Source: Amphirosellinia nigrospora
Taxonomy: Eukaryota > Ascomycota > Sordariomycetes > Xylariales > Xylariaceae
Assembly (NCBI GenBank): GCA_004123355.1
Contig: SCHM01000001.1
Span: 8,814,193 to 8,878,192 of the forward strand
Direction of reading: 5' to 3'
DNA: 64,000 bases
Below are positions 20,980 through 32,979 of the stretch, one piece after another (within the stretch, counting starts at the first letter, position 1; every line of letters begins with the position of its first letter). Position numbers and translations under genes: made by a program. A model generated the notes under the pieces. It saw only the letters and a list, made by a program, of their open reading frames with translations, did no database searches and was not told the origin of the DNA.

Positions 20980-23199
20980 ATAATATACATGTATGCATGG
21001 GAGAAGGAACAGGGACACAAAAGAGGCTGTGGTAGATGACTGACTAGGGCAGCCCGTGATTATAAAAGATTAGAAGATGTTGGATAAATGACAGTGGCGA
21101 TGCAGAGTCCATTCCGCAACAAACTTACTCAGTGGGGTCATTTGCAATGGAGCTTAAAGGACGAAGGTCATTCTTGGGTTCAGGGTTGCGGCGCGCCATT
21201 ACTGAGCCGTTGTTATCCGAAGACTCCTCTTGTAAGGCGGCTCGTGGATTTTGGATGCGACTCCGCGATGAGGATGTCGTTCCCATACCTCTTGCAAGGC
21301 GTGTTGTGTGACCGATAAGCCTAGACTTAGTTTGTAAGTTCAGCTTCTAGAATTGATTTGTGTACTTTGCAATCGTGGTGTAGTTGAGGCGATTGGTAGT
21401 TCGGTAGGTAGATGAACACCTGAGGAAAAATCGAGGAAGATTAGTGGACGAAAGGAACACTAAGTCTCTAGATGTTGTAGACCTTACGCACTGAGTGGCG
21501 AATAGATACATAACAATTGGCGCTTGCGCTGTTGCTAAAGCGAGGAAGGTATGGATTTAATCAAAACAACAGGACGTGTAGCGAGGACACGCCTTGTTGG
21601 ATCAATATGGTGAGACTGGCAGAGGACTGGAAACTTGGATCATGAGCGGCAGAAAACGTGCAAAGTCTACCTCTGACTCCGATAGTAATACACCTAGGTA
21701 CCTATTGGAGAGGAGAAGATTGGGGTGCAATTTAAAGTAGTGATCGTTACTAGGTAGGTACCTAGTAACCCAAGAGAAGGTAAGAATAAAGCAGGTGCAA
21801 TGTTTAGTTGATTGCCTAACATACTCTGCCTTGTTACTTCCATTTACTCTAAGGTTATACTTACTGGAATGGCTTAGCTAGCAAGAACTTGGAAGTATTT
21901 TAGGCTACATAACCGAAGCGTATGTCGGCTGCCACAGGACGTCACCGGGGTATGTCACCTTAGGTACCTGTAGGTACCTATAGGGGGAGGCTCTTTTTTA
22001 ACAGGTTGGAACTCTGCCTAGGTGGCGTTTGATAGGTTACCTAAACCAAATATCCAGCACTTTGGTACATACCTACTATATTTTATCACACCGCTGTAGC
22101 GGAATAATGTTCTATTTTTGCACCCAACTTGGACTTACCGTACTATTCGTAGTTGTAACTACATTTTAAAATAGCGGCATTTGGACCGCCTTTCTTTTTT
22201 ATTTAACACCGCTATAACATTGTTTTCTATCTTAACAGAGCGTTCTACGTGTATAGTATTAGGACAGTTACCTAGTACAAGGATAGCAATACTGCTGGCC
22301 CTCTACCTAGGTATCAACAGTCCGCCCATCAAGGGATCTGCACGGGTAGGTAGGTACAGGTAGGTCCTGCATGTACCACATCTTAAAAACTCTATATACC
22401 TAGGTAAAGAGAGCCTAACACTAATCTGCTCTCGAGCGAAGTCCAGTTGTTATGGCACAACTACATACTTGTAAGTAAATGAGTATTCATGTCAGGTGTT
22501 TTATGCCCCAGAGTGAATAGGGACTTGCTCGCCGCCAGGGACGTAGTTAGCGCTTAATAGAGTGATCAATTAATTCGTAAATCTCCCGAATCCAGGTGAC
22601 TTCGGTCACAATATATACACAAAGATCTACTAGATCTCTATTGCTGAGCTAGGTTTGCAGAGAGTGCTATCCTGAGATATTCAAGCCACTTGTTAGTCTG
22701 CACGTTTATATAAATGTCAATAAAGTAACAGTAGTGCGTTATCCGCAAAAGGGTATTGGCTCAAGAAATAGCTTCGGCATATTTTTTGGGTATGGTCAAT
22801 GATAATCATTCCCCCAGGTATACAAGCTGGATCTAGATGTTGCCTCACGTAACATAAATTGATTTGTGTCACACGTATCTCACAAATCTAAGGTTTTGAA
22901 CTGTAGTCGGGCGTGTCGAAGTGTAGTCGCCAACCTCCGAGACTACAAGAATAAAGAAGCATAGGATTGTGAAGCCTTCAGGGTATATATAGACTAGAAA
23001 TCTCCTACTTCGAGCTTGACGGGAATAGACCCCATAGCCCACTTGAACCCGTAAGAAATTATTATACAGTTCGAACACCTTCCTGGCCCCTGGTAGAAAG
23101 CCCCTGTCGCAATCCGTTTGGCGAATTCGCGCAGTCGCATGGCAGCATGGTGCGTGATTACCACTGTTACGAACAATCCATTCTATATACCGAACTATA
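20980..23199. other. 2.2-kb intergenic region rich in CCTAGGTACCTA-type motifs
   Basis: No gene supported. The section 21690-22400 carries many overlapping copies of short palindromic words built from AGGTA/TACCT. The rest is AT-rich with no structure I can name. It holds the promoter of the chromodomain gene (left) and the 3' flank of RIC8 (right). Confidence 0.55.
21691..22400. repeat. Cluster of AGGTA/TACCT palindromic motifs
   Basis: Recurring words include CACCTAGGTACCTATTGG (21691), ACTAGGTAGGTACCTAG (about 21750), TAGGTACCTGTAGGTACCTA (21961), CTACCTAGGTATC (about 22304), GGTAGGTAGGTACAGGTAGG (about 22346) and TATACCTAGGTAAAG (about 22396). Single copies also occur near 36770, 56500 and 59065. 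This is a dispersed low-complexity motif family, not a clean satellite. Confidence 0.7.
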
Positions 23200-24841
23200 C
23201 TAATCAAGATCTTCCTGGTGGTCATCTGGCAACTCTTCGAAACGTCCCTCCTCTACAGCTGTCCGGATTGGATTTTCAACTGAAATGACGCCGTTCGCTT
23301 GTAATCTATAGCAAAGTTAGAGCAGTATTCTTATAAACATATCGATGGCACGGGAGTTATACCTTTGAAATAGTACAAATAACCTCTCAGCTTCTCTCTC
23401 CCTCTCTTCCTCAGTCATTTCGGGCAAATTGGGGTGCCTCTCCGAATCCAGGAACTGTCCCGTTATCGGATTGGTGGGCCGACTGGAACTGCCCGCGTCA
23501 TTGGCGAAGGCTTCAGAAGCATTCTGGGGTATAGATAAATTCTTGTTGTAGAGGAAGCCTGAGGCGAATCCATATCCCACGTTTTCAACAAACTTGGACG
23601 CATCCTTATCTGAGAGGTCGAATAGCAGCTCAGAGATTGTGTCGCGCAACTTTGGTGCCAAGGGGTTTGTTGAGTGCTGCTCAGGAGCCAGGAAGGCAAC
23701 GAACCGCTACGTCCTAGAACTTCTTTTCTATCGTCTTCTGTAGGCAAGAGCTGCTGCCGAATAGAGGACTGCACATCTTCTGGAGCATGCTCATGAACTG
23801 CGCGTATCACCCCGAGCAAGGCTGTCACGTGACTTTCAAGTTCCTCGTCCTCGTACTTTGTCCTTGATTGCTCTAAAAGATCAATCAGGTGATCTGACAG
23901 GATTGTAGGCTTCGTTGGTGGATACAATGAGGATTGAACCTCTTTGGCGTTCAATTCTAGGTTTAGAAGAGTGTTGACTAATGAACCTATTGGCGAATCC
24001 AATGGTTTCGCGGCTCGGAAGGAACCTTTACACAAGATGGTGACAATATGTGGAACCGATCGGGTGAATGATGAAGTCTTCTGGTTGCAGTGGTGAGTAA
24101 TGTTGAACAATAACTTTAAAGTCTCTGTCAGGGCCATGTCTTGCATGGGCTCTGTACTCGGCTGCCCATCGCTATGATACCTTGCGTGGCGTTCCAAGTT
24201 CTTGGTCAGGGTTTCGGCAAGGCTATACTTGTGGATAAGTTGGTCCAAATTAATATCGGTATCATATGTCGTGAGAAAAATGACCCTTGAAACGAGAAAT
24301 TCATCGTCGCGGTTATCATTCTTGAGTTTACCGCAGGCTTTGGCCTCATAACCTAGGTCCACAAACATCTGTCGACACTCCTGCTTGAGTAAGAGTGCGT
24401 TGCACAAGCACCGTAGTGCATTTCTCGATGTTGTACTAGAAGAACTGTTGAATGCATGCCTGGTGAGCATCTCAATTCCCTTTAGCTTGTTAGTAGTACC
24501 CTTTTCCTTTGATATAGACTACACTTACTTCTTTCGTAAATATTGGATCGGCATTACGAGGATCCCGACCATATATCTTCAGCTCCTCTAAAGCCGCATC
24601 CCTCTCTAGTAGGCTCAAAGGTTAGACCTGTCTACGCAAATGCGCTAGTGTGTATGTATCTTACGGCGTGGAGATAGATTTACTGAAGTTAAGTCTTCTG
24701 TTAACCTTTCTACAAGGCTAGTTACAGCAGATAATTTTGCTATGGCCACACCCGTCAGTAAGGGTGAACCCCCTAGCTACAGTATGGCTGACCTGGTCCT
24801 GACAGAATAGCTGCCTGGGCTAGCTGAGGGTTGTCGGCCAT
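23200..24841 (-). CDS. ric8: RIC8/synembryn, guanine nucleotide exchange factor for G-alpha
   Basis: Cytosolic GEF and chaperone for G-alpha subunits; in filamentous fungi it controls growth, conidiation and cAMP signalling. Five exons fit well: 24841-24793 (MADNPQLAQAAILSGP), 24739-24665, 24605-24529 (RDAALEELKIYGRDPRNADP), 24479-23363 and 23305-23200. Introns are 53, 59, 49 and 57 nt with good branch sites (CTAACC, ACTAACA, CTCTAAC). Conserved stretches are MLTRHAFNSSSSTTSRNALR, CLCNALLLKQECRQMFVDLG, LLFNITHHC and MAPKLRDTISELLFDLSDKD-like, followed by MTEEEREREAERLFVLFQRL. About 474 residues, the usual size. One slip at the GGGG run 23662-23665 (one base short) separates GRSGSLPS from LAPKLRDT; everything else is in frame. 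It is transcribed away from RIF1 across a 1.3-kb shared upstream region. Confidence 0.93.
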
Positions 24842-26162
24842 GGAGATGGGACTTTGGGTACATGCACGGCGGCTCTGTTGGCTTCTGGAGGGCGAGAATA
24901 GGCGCCTCAAACTCGCTAAACGGGACCGGTCAAACTGTTTAGCCATTGTGAGTAGGATTTCCTCGGAGTGAAGCGAGAGGTAGACAAGTTAAGGAGCAAT
25001 AATGAGTAAGGGACTTATGAAGGGGTTGCGAAGAATCAGAACAATGGGAGAAAGACCTGGCGGCTTTGTGCTATAGTGTGGCCAGATAGGGAACAGAATA
25101 ACGGGAGGAAAATTCGTTTCAGGGGTCTCTCACTGCCCAACAAAACATGAGCCGGAAAATATAAGCAAGGAGGGAGCCGTGGTCGACTAGCAAGACGTAC
25201 TCAAATAAGAAAGCAAGCTGATTTCAGGTTATATGCAAGCGAACCTGACACTAAAACCGATGAGACGAGATGGAATTGGGAGGAGAGCGCTGAGACACCT
25301 CATATGTTAGAGTCACGTGGAATCTTTGACCAAAAACTTGTTTAATCGTCAAGCTGAATGATAGTTTGCAATACCTAGTAGTAAACGTGTAGATATCTGA
25401 GTCCATCAAGCGGTGGGACAGATATGGTTGGGATGCACGACGTCGGGCGGCACACAATGCAGCGAATATCTATGCAACGCTGCACATCCAGATGACCGAT
25501 TAGGGGCAAGTTTCATTGGGCGGAGTCGTCCCCGAATGGCATGCATAGGTACGAAACAAGTACGCAGAGTCACTATAGGTATCTAGTAACCTCTATAAAT
25601 AGGATTCGAGCCCGTTCACTGGGAATGGCCTACGGATGGCCGGACCAAGACCTGAGCCCCATAAAAGCCGAGAGTGCCTGGCTTAGGTAAGGCGATGGAA
25701 AAACCACTTAAGCTAACTAACCCCACTCTACCCACTAAAGCGCGTCGCGACCACCTCAACCGTGTGTGCAGGGGTCCATGTTCGCGCGTTCTTTTCCGCT
25801 GCGACTACCCCAGTTTTTGGTGTTCATGGGGTCCAGTTAAATCGATATCGGAGTAGGTTGGTCTTGTCTATCTAAATCAGACCCTCATCACCACCTTCAT
25901 TTTAGTCGTCTTTTCTTTTTGCTGTTCTAATACGTCGACCATTCGTTCTTGCATTTCAGACTGTTAGCCTGTTTTCTCCCTTTACTGCCGTTCGAATTGA
26001 TCGAGATCGAATAGTGTGTACCTTGTCTCAACTAGCATCTGTGGCGCCTCGGTCTCGTCTCTTGAAGACAACGTAACGGCATTCTGCCCTCATGATAGCT
26101 GGGTTGCTCGGTCACTTCCTGTGCGGTGGGCGCCCAAGTCTCGGAGCGGTTCGCTCGCAGTC
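24842..26162. other. Divergent promoter region of RIC8 and RIF1
   Basis: About 1.3 kb without a supportable gene. A pyrimidine-rich run near 25900-25985 lies upstream of the RIF1 start, as is common before fungal transcription starts. An in-frame extension upstream of the RIF1 ATG (from about 26016) has no family support. Confidence 0.55.
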
Positions 26163-29100
26163 ATGGTATCACCAGCAGCAGCGCCATCGGGAGGCATAGA
26201 CACACTGTTGGCAAGACCCCCCACACCACCACGGGAACGTCAAAACGACCTTGACGTAAAGTTAACTTTAGACCGGCATCCCGTTGCCTCCCGCCTCACC
26301 CTTCAAACGCCCCCGAACCACTCACCCGGCTCGGCGCTCTCGACCAACGCTAGCTCGAGACGATCTAGGAAACGAGTCGAGTTTACGGTTCAGGCCGAGT
26401 ATCGAGATCCGCCTGCGGATGCTGGCAAGGAGAACGAACGGAAGCACTCTACACCACACTCCGCCCTTCTTCGTCGATTAGCCTCTCGAAGCCGCTGAAG
26501 TCCATCCTCAAGCCCACATCGAGCCCGAACCCCTCCAATCCATTAGACCCTTCCGCTGGCCACGACGAGCCAGGAACCACTACTACGTTGGCTGTCATGC
26601 TGGAATCTACCATCAAGCATCTGGCCGGCAATGACCGTGATTCCAAAGTTGACGCATACACCATGTTGGTGCGGGCCCTAAAGGTTTCGACCAATCTCCC
26701 AGATCGCATCGCCCTGCAGAGCAAAATGACTTTGTTCATGCAATTCATCCAACGCGATATCGCCCCCAAAGGCGGAAACGGTGCCCTCGATGCATCACTG
26801 GCCAAACATGCCCTCACGTTGCTTAGCACTTTCCTACACTTTCCCGCTATCGCGATGACAATAACTTCTGATTTTGGAGTCTTTATTATAGACCATTGCA
26901 TCAGATCATTCGAAGACTCTGCAACTCCTAAGGACATTGTTCGACATCTCATGCAAGTAGTTGTATTCCAAGACTTTCCACCCAAGGTCATGACAGCCGA
27001 TCGTGTTGGCCGACTGGTAGCTTCCCTTCACAAAATTGAGGACCATATCAAGGGGAAGAGTATCATCATGTCCCGTATTCTTATATACCGACGACTGATT
27101 AAGCAATCCACGGCCCACATGGTATCCCACTCTGAGTGGCTACTGGACTTGTTTACGGATATGCTCAGTAGCCTGAAGGAGATACGTTCTGCTGCAATAG
27201 CTCTTGGGCTAGAGGCAAGCTTCGCCGCCACGAGAGAGAAACAGTTGCCCAAGAAAGTGATGGAACTTCTACAAATGTCCGCCGACGAATCCCGATATGC
27301 CGAATACTACGTCGAGAGACTCACTGCTATGACGAAAGACAAGGCAGAAATGGCTTCTGTTCCCCAGATATGGAGTGTGGTTATCCTATTGTTGAGGTGC
27401 CCGATTGATAGATGGGAATTCTTTGACCGTTGGCTGGAAATTATACAGCGGTGCTTTAACAGCGGCGATTATCAAACCAAGCTGGAGGCAAACTATGCAT
27501 GGAATCGCTTAGTCTACGCCCTGCATCTACACGAGTCATCGTTCTCGAAGACTATTGGCACCCTTTGTCAACCCTTCAACCAGTTGAGACGAAGGGGGAA
27601 ACAACCTGACGAACTTCGGAAAGTTGTTATCGGCGGGCTCTGCAACCTTTACTACTATGCCTTTAAGCCTAATTCTAGTTCCAAACACATTGACCACTAC
27701 TGGGACATTTGTGTTCGGACCTTGATTCGAACGTTGGCATTTCCCGAGACCGATGGAAAGCCGTCAGAAAAGCAATCGGTTCCTTTCTCCGATAACCTCT
27801 CCCAAGCCGCAAACATTCTAGCTGGTCTCTTCGATTCCTCTACTGTGCGAATATGGAAAGAAGACCGAATCGCGGAGAATCCACTCGCTAAACCTTCCGA
27901 GTTGCCCCCATTAGATCCTAAATGGATTAGACGAAACGCTGCTCGAGTTTTCTCTGTCGTAGGGCCTATCCTCGATAGATCTTTCTTAGATCTTGCCGAC
28001 CCAGAGTCTAGTTCTTCAAGACTCTGGAGGTCTCTCATAGGTGCTGTTGCTGCAGCCGCGTCCAAAGAAGTGAAGGTATCAGCAGACACAGCAGCCTTTT
28101 TAGGAAATGCGCTGAGCCTACTGATGGAAACTTGGACTGCCGGCCTTGGAGAAGCGACAGTTTCTGCTGAGGCGCAACAGTCGTTTTTGAAAGCAGTGGA
28201 AGCTTATCTTACAACCATGATTCTCTTGATTGGCCACTTACCTTTCACCGAAAAACTTCTTTCAATGAACAACCAAAACAGCTTAGTTCCAGTAGCCACA
28301 CCCTCTCATCGCTCTGGAAAAGGAAATGGCCCTCCACGATCGGCACTTCATCACCTGTTCTCAATACTGTCGCTCTCGCCACCGGGCATTATTGATGGGG
28401 ATGCCATCGCCAACTTATTCAAAACTATCTTTGAGCCGTTTATGCTCACCCGATCGCTTCGAGGTAGAAGGGACCTAGCCCAGGAATTTATACAAATACC
28501 CCTGGATGTTCCGGTCAACTACGGCCCATGGGTCTTCATTGCCGAAGCCCTATCGATACCTGAAGACCATAGCCAAACTACTTCTTCTTCGACTGATTCT
28601 ACCAGTCAGTCCCCGATCGGTCATGAGTTCCGCGACATAGTTAAACACCTTGAAAAAGGCGTGAACCATATTCCCAATTTGCCATGGTCTCATTGGTTAT
28701 CGCTCTTCCATTTTGCGGTTGAGCGAGCTACAGAACTTAGTGGTGAAGCTGGTTGCTCTATTGCAGTCATAGAGCCCTAGCTAAAGTTTTCTTCGAGAGT
28801 TTAACTCCAGAGACAACCCAGATTAGCCTGAATCTTTACAAGTGCGGTGTACAGTTAATATGTCATGCAAGACAGCCCCGGGATCGACAGGCACTCGATG
28901 CTGCTAGGCGGCGTTTGTGGGTACCACAATAGGTGCTCTTAGGTCAGCCTCTTTTGATCCCTACGACAATCTTTACCGACTTACTTCCCATCTGCTTTCG
29001 ACGTCGTATACGACCGTGGATACTGTTGATGAAGACGTCATTTTGTCACTCATCACAGAAACGTCTCAATTTTAGCGCGATCTAACCAAGTTCTTGTCTT

Positions 29101-31556
29101 CAAACCTCTAGTACACCTACAGCAAGGTCTAGGCCCATGGATTCAGGACTCAGATGAGCGGTATGGCAGCAAACAACGTTCAAGAGTAGCTGAGGCAGTA
29201 AGTTTTGAATAGTGTTCCTTGGTGTCTCTTGTTGGCCATTACTGATAAACACAGGTTAAATTATTGTGGGATCGAATCTGCAATCTTTTTTCAGAAATAC
29301 CCTTGATAATTTTCAGCTCGATGTTATTGAGCAGCTGCTTTGCAGCGCGTTCAGGTCGAAACACAGACACATAGTCAACACCGCTGTATTACTGTGGAAC
29401 CAAGGCTTCGAGAACGCTAGTAAAATTCAGTATCCTGAGACATTGAAGGATACACTACTCTCCCTCCGGTCGTATGCTGATATCGCGCTACCTGGTTTAG
29501 ATGTTTCAATGCCTAGTACCGATGATAGAGTGGCTTTATTTGTAGATTCGCAAGATGATTTCGGCGTCAATCCTCCAGGCAATTCCCGCCAAGAACCATC
29601 CTCTACCTCACATCCCCTTTCGCCCCTGGAGCACCTGGAGACCCCTAAACCAAGGAAGACGCCGCAATCCGGTCGTGTCGGTTTTGGTGATCTACATAGT
29701 CCTTCCGGTGCCAAGTCTGCGAGATCAACAAGATCATCTCGATCAGCTAAACGGAATAGGACGTCCAAACTACGTCACGACGATTCCCAGATTCAATTTG
29801 CTGCTATCGAGGATCCATCTCCATCAAAAGGAGCTCTGGAATCGCAAGTCTTAACGGACCGACAAAAGGAGGTCCGCGAACGACAACTAGAGAACGTGGC
29901 ACTGTTCCCTTCTATCCAATCCAGCTCTGGGAAGGAAAGGGATGGACCTATAACAAGGTCCCAAACCTCCCACAGAAGTCGAACATAATTCAACCGTCTA
30001 TCGTGGATCGATCTGCAACTCCTAAAGCTACACGTAGCTTTGACTTTGTGTCTTCAACCCCGACTCCTAGGCGTGGCCAGCACCTGCTGGTCGAGGAAGA
30101 TCATGAAATGACTGATGATGTTCCCTCGTCCCCACCTGAGCCCCGTCGAAATTTGCTCCCTGAAATGAAGTCACATTCAAGGGACACTCGCATGCTAGAT
30201 GACATGCCTATGTCATCGTCGCCGATCTCTGGGTCTCCAATTTCCAAGGTACCGGTAATAATCCGAGGTGATGAAGTCGCATCGCGAGAGGGTGCTGCCA
30301 GTCTTATTATGGAAGTTGTATCAACTCGGGATGGCTGCCGTAGTGCTCATAACCCTTTAACAGCTCTACCTTGTATCTTATCAACAGAGCCGAATCTGGA
30401 AATGCCTCACGCTGCGCCTGTGCTTGGATCAAATATCCAAAAATTAGAGGCTATGCCCCATCCTCATATCTCAAAAGCCCCAGAGACACCGAAGTCGGGG
30501 GACGAAAAGTTTGTTGATGCATTGACAAGCCCTATGGCACGGGAAGTTTCGACCACCGGCAACGTCATGTTACATGTCAACCATATCCAAGGAGATGAGG
30601 ATAACTTCAAAGATCGTTCATTCGAAATGAGCGATGGTGAAGAGCGCAGCATGGCCCGTCTTGTCATCGAGCTGGACTCTCGGAATTGTGCCCCTCTCCC
30701 CAGATATGACACAACTTCTCCTCTGAAATTGCAGAAAGACAAGGGTGCTATGGAATGCATCACCGTTCAGACGGAGCCCGAAAAGATAAAAACGCTATTT
30801 CACGGAAGTCAAAGTAGCCCGTCGTTACCACTCCTTATATCGACTGTTGCCGAAAGCGACGATTCGGAATCATCAGGGAAAAGTCTTGGGAAGCGGAAAC
30901 GGCTCTCGGACAAAAAACATAATCTTCGCGGGAAAAGACGTAGGCGTAATACGCAAATGGATGCAGAGGATCCTGATGCCATGATGGATACACAGGTGCC
31001 ACTAGCCGAGGAGGAACAGGTACCTCCAGTGTTGGATCCGGAGCTGATCGAGGCTCATGAAACTCCTGAGAATGATGTAGTTGGCGATGAAAATTCGCTT
31101 GCACATTTGCAAGGCTCGCCTGATCTCTCTTATGACCCTGGTAACCATTCGTCTCTGGAGCCTCTGGATTTAGACTCGGATAGCATGGATTCAGATACAG
31201 CAGTGAATATGCAAGTGATCACAGAAGCTTCGCAACAATCCGAAGTAGACAACCATCAGGACTACGTTGACGACGATTCTCCCGCATCATCTCGTTCCGG
31301 CGAGTTTGAGGCTACAGCTCAGTGTGACGAAGAAATGGAGGACAACGGGCTGGTGTCTGAACCACTAGACAACACAGAGAACATCGCAACGCCAGAACTG
31401 CAACAGTCAATAGTAGAGAAGATTACAACTTCGCTAAGGGATGGCCTCGAAGGGCTACGAACGGCGACTCTGTCTCGAGAAGACGTGTACATCATCGAGG
31501 GCATGTTTATGGACATAAAGAAAGAATTGTATGAAGCGGAAAGGAGAAGTCGGTAA
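26163..31556 (+). CDS. rif1: RIF1, telomere-length and replication-timing regulator
   Basis: Nuclear Rap1-interacting factor homologue, about 1,780 residues. Rif1 restrains telomere elongation, sets late replication timing by bringing protein phosphatase 1 to Mcm proteins, and acts at double-strand breaks. The N-terminus carries two PP1-docking motifs: RVEF (residues 71-74) and SILK in PLKSILKPT (about 114-117). Residues from about 140 to 1,200 are a helical, HEAT-like array (LESTIKHLAGNDRDSKVDAY, DHYWDICVRTLIRTLAFPET, SSSRLWRSLIGAVAAAASKE). The C-terminal third is Ser/Pro/acid-rich with a basic patch (GKRKRLSDKKHNLRGKRRRR) and ends DVYIIEGMFMDIKKELYEAE. One intron (29198-29254). The frame slips six times, each where a run is one base short: CCC 26464-26466, CCC 28775-28777, GGG 28919-28921, TTTT 29070-29073, CCC 29300-29302 and CCC 29969-29971. 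Protein sequence continues cleanly across all six. Confidence 0.88.
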
Positions 31557-32120
31557 CAATGTGCATTTGACATTAGCATATATAGGACGATAATGGCATC
31601 GGGCTGTGAGAAGGGCTGGTACATAGTTGCTGGGTATTGAGGTTATGCTTTATACAGCCTAATGAGAATGGTACATGCATTGGAGAGGAGTTAAAAGGAA
31701 ATGACAATATGAAAATACCCTCTACTGATTCTCACGTCTGTTTCCGTATCCGATTATCTTGAGCAGCACCTGAGCTCCTACCTTGTGAATGTAGAGCATA
31801 AGAAGAATCATAACAAAGTTCAATAAATCATGATTGTTTTCGCAGTCTTCATGTTTTGATATAATCTTTACGTTATTACTTCACGGGCAACTCCGCTGGG
31901 GACGAGGGCCAATAATATCGACAAGAGCATAGAACATCAGGTGCTTCGCTTCTATATATACGAAAATAGGCTTCCAGAGTTAGGTGTATATACAGTCATA
32001 TCATATGACATAGCCAAGTACTATGTCCTATAAGCGATGAAAATGCATCAGCGACGATGGTATTCGGATATCCAAGCCTATCGTTGCGCCAGCCACGACA
32101 AGCATTCTATCTACCCAAAA
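31557..32120. other. Convergent 3' region of RIF1 and the eqolisin gene
   Basis: About 560 bp between two convergent stop codons. AT-rich, no gene seen. Confidence 0.55.
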
Positions 32121-32979
32121 TTAGACGTAGTCGCAGGTGACGGTGCTGCTGCCCGAGGTGCTGCAGTCAGTAAGGACGGAGCTGCCTTGCTTGATGTCGA
32201 GGATGGACGAGCCGGTGACGCCGACGGTGGACCCGCTCTTGACGGCCGAGGCGTCGGTAAAGGTGACCGAGTCGAAGTTGGCAAAGGTCACGAGCGCGCC
32301 GCCCGACTCGTAGTCCTCGACGATCCACTCGGCGTCGTACTCGCACAGCTGGTTCTGCTCGTTGCTGAAGCTGTGGGTCACGCTCTTGCCCGTGGTGAGG
32401 TTCTCGAGCGTGGCAACGCCGGCCTTCTTGGAGGAGGCGGTCTGTTGTTTTTTAATAAGTCGTTAGCAGATGAACGTGGAAACTGGGGAAGCTGGCGGAA
32501 CGTACCACTGTGATCTTGACCTCGTCACCGGCACTGACGGGAAATCCGGAGAAATCATAGGCGTAGTCGGGGTACCACTCGTACCAGGCGTCGTAGGAGA
32601 CGGAACCCGACGAAGTGATGGAGAAGTCCAGCCCAGTCTGCAGGATAGCAGTGCCACAGGTGTCGCCGTCAATGCCGACCCAAGCGGAAGCGGAAGCCGA
32701 CTTGCCGGTGCTCTTGGGCGTGGGCACGATGATGGTGCCGACGACGGAGGTGTAGCCGGAGCTGCTCAGCACGGCACCGGCCCAGTTGCTCGAGTACTCA
32801 ACGTTCTTGGCAGTCCCGTTGACCAAAGCCACGACGCCGTCGTCCTCGGCAGGCAGCCTGAAGCCGGATCGGCGACCGGCCCGGCGCGCCGCATGGTTAG
32901 CCCAGCGGGCGGCGGTGCCGGGGGCAGCGAGGGCGCTAGCGGCGAAGAGGGCGCCGGCGGCTAGGACTGCAGTCTTCAT
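32121..32979 (-). CDS. Secreted glutamic peptidase (eqolisin, family G1)
   Basis: Acid endopeptidase of the aspergillopepsin II / scytalidoglutamic peptidase family, secreted to degrade protein at low pH. 264 residues. It has a signal peptide (KTAVLAAGALFAASALAAPG), then a basic propeptide of about 35 residues (HAARRAGRRSGFRLP), then the mature beta-sandwich starting near VEYSSNWAGAV. Catalytic residues are visible: the Gln in AILQTGLDF and the Glu in EYDAEWIVED. Family landmarks WVGIDGD and YEWYPDYAYDFSGF are also present, with a Cys pair in each half. One 64-nt intron (32505-32442, GTACGT, branch CTAACGA, ACAG). The frame is intact from start to stop. The strand opposite shows long open frames because of its GC-rich codons; these are shadows. 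Confidence 0.95.

Noticed and set aside
25585-25625. GATTCGAGCCC-like T-loop sequence, possible tRNA
   Set aside because: No acceptor stem, anticodon arm or D-loop could be laid out around it.
26016-26162. In-frame 49-codon N-terminal extension of RIF1
   Set aside because: It starts with a non-ATG codon, and the sequence after the ATG at 26163 (SARPPTPPRE-like) matches how fungal Rif1 proteins begin.
26163-31556. RIF1 as a pseudogene
   Set aside because: All six breaks are one-base shortages in homopolymers with well-preserved protein on both sides, and no deletions or internal in-frame stops are seen. Assembly error is the better explanation.
32463-32964. Long open frames antisense to and overlapping the eqolisin gene (164 codons on the plus strand, and others)
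   Set aside because: They are shadows of the GC-rich codons of the peptidase gene. They show Gly/Arg-rich low-complexity composition and no domain.
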